41,711 bases of DNA from Bdellovibrio sp. (GTDB lineage Bacteria; Bdellovibrionota; Bdellovibrionia; Bdellovibrionales; Bdellovibrionaceae). Positions 40,996 through 41,711 of the stretch are shown in pieces (within the stretch, counting starts at the first letter, position 1; every line of letters begins with the position of its first letter). Position numbers and translations under genes: made by a program. Location of the stretch: the NCBI GenBank assembly GCA_014376935.1, contig JACMQO010000142.1, forward strand, positions 1 to 41,711, written 5' to 3'. A model generated the notes under the pieces. It had not been told where the DNA came from. It was given only the letters and a program-made list of their open reading frames with translations, and searched no databases.

Positions 40996-41711
40996 ATGAA
41001 CGCAACAACAACTTTAGTCGGCCAATCTGTGAATACCAATTCATTTTCAGGACATGCTTTAGTTGTTGAAGACGATCATTCGATTGCAAACCTATTAAAA
41101 ATTCATTTAACTGATTTGGGCTTAAAAGTTGATTTAGCATTTGATGCTGAATCGGCCTTTAGCTTGATGCAAACGTCGAAGTACTCGGTCTGTTTATTAG
41201 ACTGGATGCTTCCGGGCATTCAAGGCATTGATCTTTTAAAAAAAATGCGGGCTCAAAATAATCAGATCAAAGTTTTAATGTTAACCGCAAAAGCCGATCC
41301 GGATTCAATCGTGCTGGCCTTAGAAACGGGCGCGGATGATTATTTATCAAAACCTTTCGATTCAAAGGTTTTACTAGCTCGCGTACGTAACCTTTTACGT
41401 CGTACAGAACTGCAAAATCAAATTCAAGAACAAAGAAAAGCATCAGCACAATCTGAAGACGAGATGACTTTGGATGGGCTAAATATTCACTTTTTAAAAT
41501 ATATCATTCGGTATAAAGGTGACGACGTTCATTTAACTCCGTCGGAATTTAAATTATTGGCCTCATTATTTAAAGCCGATGGTTTGGTCATGACGCGTGA
41601 TCAACTGATTGCGCAGATTCAAGGTGACGAAGTGAACGTGACGGGGCGTACGATCGATACCCACGTTTTTGCCCTTCGAAAAAAATTGGGCGCGTGGTCT
41701 TCGCATATTGA
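40996..41711 (+). CDS. phoB: PhoB-like response regulator, cut by the window end
   Basis: The first 238 codons of an OmpR/PhoB-type response regulator; the reading frame runs off the window. The receiver begins near residue 16 (LVVEDDHS), with phosphoacceptor Asp at LLDWMLPG and Lys in SKPFDS. A linker with a Gln/Glu-rich stretch follows, then the winged-helix DNA-binding domain (LTPSEFKLLASLF, GRTIDTHVFALRKKLG). An unusual 15-residue start (MNATTTLVGQSVNTN) precedes the receiver. The ribosome-binding site is GGAG. By context with phoU it is likely the phosphate regulator, but the exact paralog is not proven; the symbol is tentative. Confidence 0.85.
   Translation, partial: MNATTTLVGQSVNTNSFSGHALVVEDDHSIANLLKIHLTDLGLKVDLAFDAESAFSLMQTSKYSVCLLDWMLPGIQGIDLLKKMRAQNNQIKVLMLTAKADPDSIVLALETGADDYLSKPFDSKVLLARVRNLLRRTELQNQIQEQRKASAQSEDEMTLDGLNIHFLKYIIRYKGDDVHLTPSEFKLLASLFKADGLVMTRDQLIAQIQGDEVNVTGRTIDTHVFALRKKLGAWSSHI

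Noticed and set aside
1-41711. CRISPR arrays, IS elements, prophage, tRNA or rRNA genes
   Set aside because: No direct-repeat arrays, transposase motifs, integrase or cloverleaf-like sequences were noticed on reading; a dedicated scan was not possible.

Overview
The window looks like chromosomal DNA of a Bdellovibrio-type predatory bacterium or close relative (Bdellovibrionota), of a fairly AT-rich, low-GC kind such as Pseudobdellovibrio exovorus. This is an inference. It rests on the many lipoproteins and envelope proteins without clear homologs, a secreted trypsin-like protease, a FecR/fibronectin-like envelope protein, a PilZ protein, a spirochaete/planctomycete/delta-proteobacteria-type EF-G, and a chemoreceptor remnant whose signalling tip reads like Bdellovibrio receptors. 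I saw no rRNA, tRNA, CRISPR array, insertion sequence or prophage. Coding density is high, and many genes overlap or abut.

Layout. 1-2.8 kb: the 3' part of tex, a 37-residue basic protein, a histidine phosphatase directly abutting it, and a convergent single-domain response regulator. 2.9-4.7 kb (minus): an L,D-transpeptidase with a small secreted partner. 4.9-9.4 kb: a HAD phosphatase diverging from topA, then a second HAD-like protein coupled to topA. 9.4-12.3 kb: a Prc-type periplasmic protease and an ExoD-like membrane protein, each ending near a clear hairpin. 12.4-18.3 kb: a compact operon of E1 alpha, E1 beta, a methyltransferase, folB, a folK-folP fusion and folC, with pyrE convergent on its end. 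18.8-20 kb: a small membrane ORF and a CNNM-type transporter-like protein.

20.1-28 kb is the most unusual part. A divergent FecR/fibronectin-like envelope protein faces five tandem genes: a membrane SpoIIE-type phosphatase, a GHKL (RsbW-like) ATPase, a STAS protein with an odd tail, a PATAN/DUF4388-type protein, and a secreted barrel-like protein. Together they look like a partner-switching signalling module tied to the cell envelope. After it come a small lipoprotein, a nonsense-interrupted ORF and a decayed chemoreceptor fragment (28.0-28.9 kb).

28.9-36.3 kb holds fusA (minus), a short RecQ overlapping aat, a trypsin-like lipoprotein, a proline/valine-linker lipoprotein and a tail-anchored PilZ protein. 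36.5-41.7 kb is a phosphate/polyphosphate block: a Cys-phosphatase overlapping ppk, a convergent ppx/gppA, then phoU and a PhoB-like regulator cut by the window end.

Two window-wide patterns stand out. First, sigma28 (FliA)-like promoter motifs lie before several accessory genes, in two cases so close to the start codon that the mRNAs would be leaderless. Second, several housekeeping enzymes (TopA, E1 alpha, the methyltransferase, PPK1, Tex) carry lysine- or arginine-rich tails.
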